Of a stretch of DNA of 5,437 nucleotides, positions 5,408 through 5,437 are shown piece by piece. This stretch comes from Pseudomonadota bacterium (GTDB taxonomy: Bacteria; Pseudomonadota; Alphaproteobacteria; Rhizobiales; Segnochrobactraceae), in NCBI GenBank assembly GCA_023442215.1, contig JAEZMP010000226.1, positions 1 through 5,437 on the forward strand, written 5' to 3'. The notes under the pieces were generated by a model. The model was not told the DNA's origin and made no database searches. It was given only the letters and a program-made list of their open reading frames with translations. The translations under genes and the position numbers were made by a program. Position 1 is the first letter of the stretch, and each line of letters opens with the position of its first letter.

Positions 5408-5437
5408 AGGCGCGTGGGCAGATTTGAGCCGGTATCC

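Overview
The window is 5.4 kb of GC-rich DNA with dense, bacterial-style gene packing. It reads as an alphaproteobacterial chromosome, most likely order Hyphomicrobiales (Rhizobiales). The grounds are GC-rich codon use, a proteobacterial set of small oxidoreductases and regulators, and two copies of a palindromic intergenic repeat. The two-hairpin layout of that repeat resembles dispersed repeats I remember from Hyphomicrobiales genomes. No database search was possible, so the taxonomy is an impression.

Layout from left to right. (1) Bases 1-774, plus strand: the 3' part of a gene for a DUF4434-like, probably TIM-barrel, protein that enters from outside the window. (2) Bases 850-1836, minus strand: an AraC-family regulator, tail-to-tail with gene 1, with a good Shine-Dalgarno sequence and a recognisable promoter at 1871-1900. 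(3) Bases 1989-2098: repeat copy 1. (4) Bases 2099-2477: no convincing gene, possibly decayed sequence. (5) Bases 2478-4830, minus strand: three genes in transcription order, namely an FMN-dependent azoreductase (azoR-like), an NAD(P)H-binding atypical SDR, and a classical retinol-dehydrogenase-like SDR. Spacing and shared strand suggest one operon. (6) Bases 4831-4916: a short divergent control region with back-to-back -10 elements and GGTRA half-sites. (7) Bases 4917-5294, plus strand: an HxlR-family (DUF24) regulator with the conserved N-terminal cysteine. (8) Bases 5292-5407: repeat copy 2, whose first three bases are the stop codon of the HxlR gene.

The coherent unit is the HxlR regulator plus the azoR-SDR-SDR operon. 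HxlR-family sensors of quinones, diamide or aldehydes that control adjacent azoreductase or quinone reductase genes are well established (YodB and AzoR1 in Bacillus subtilis). The likely reading is an electrophile-responsive detoxification module: the regulator senses a reactive quinone or carbonyl through its cysteine and derepresses three flavin- or NAD(P)H-dependent reductases. The exact inducer and substrates cannot be read from the sequence. The module and the adjacent uncoded stretch lie between the two same-orientation repeats. I see no CRISPR array, tRNA, rRNA, transposase or wholly new system here. The most interesting items are the repeat pair, the repeat-supplied stop codon and the compact divergent control region.
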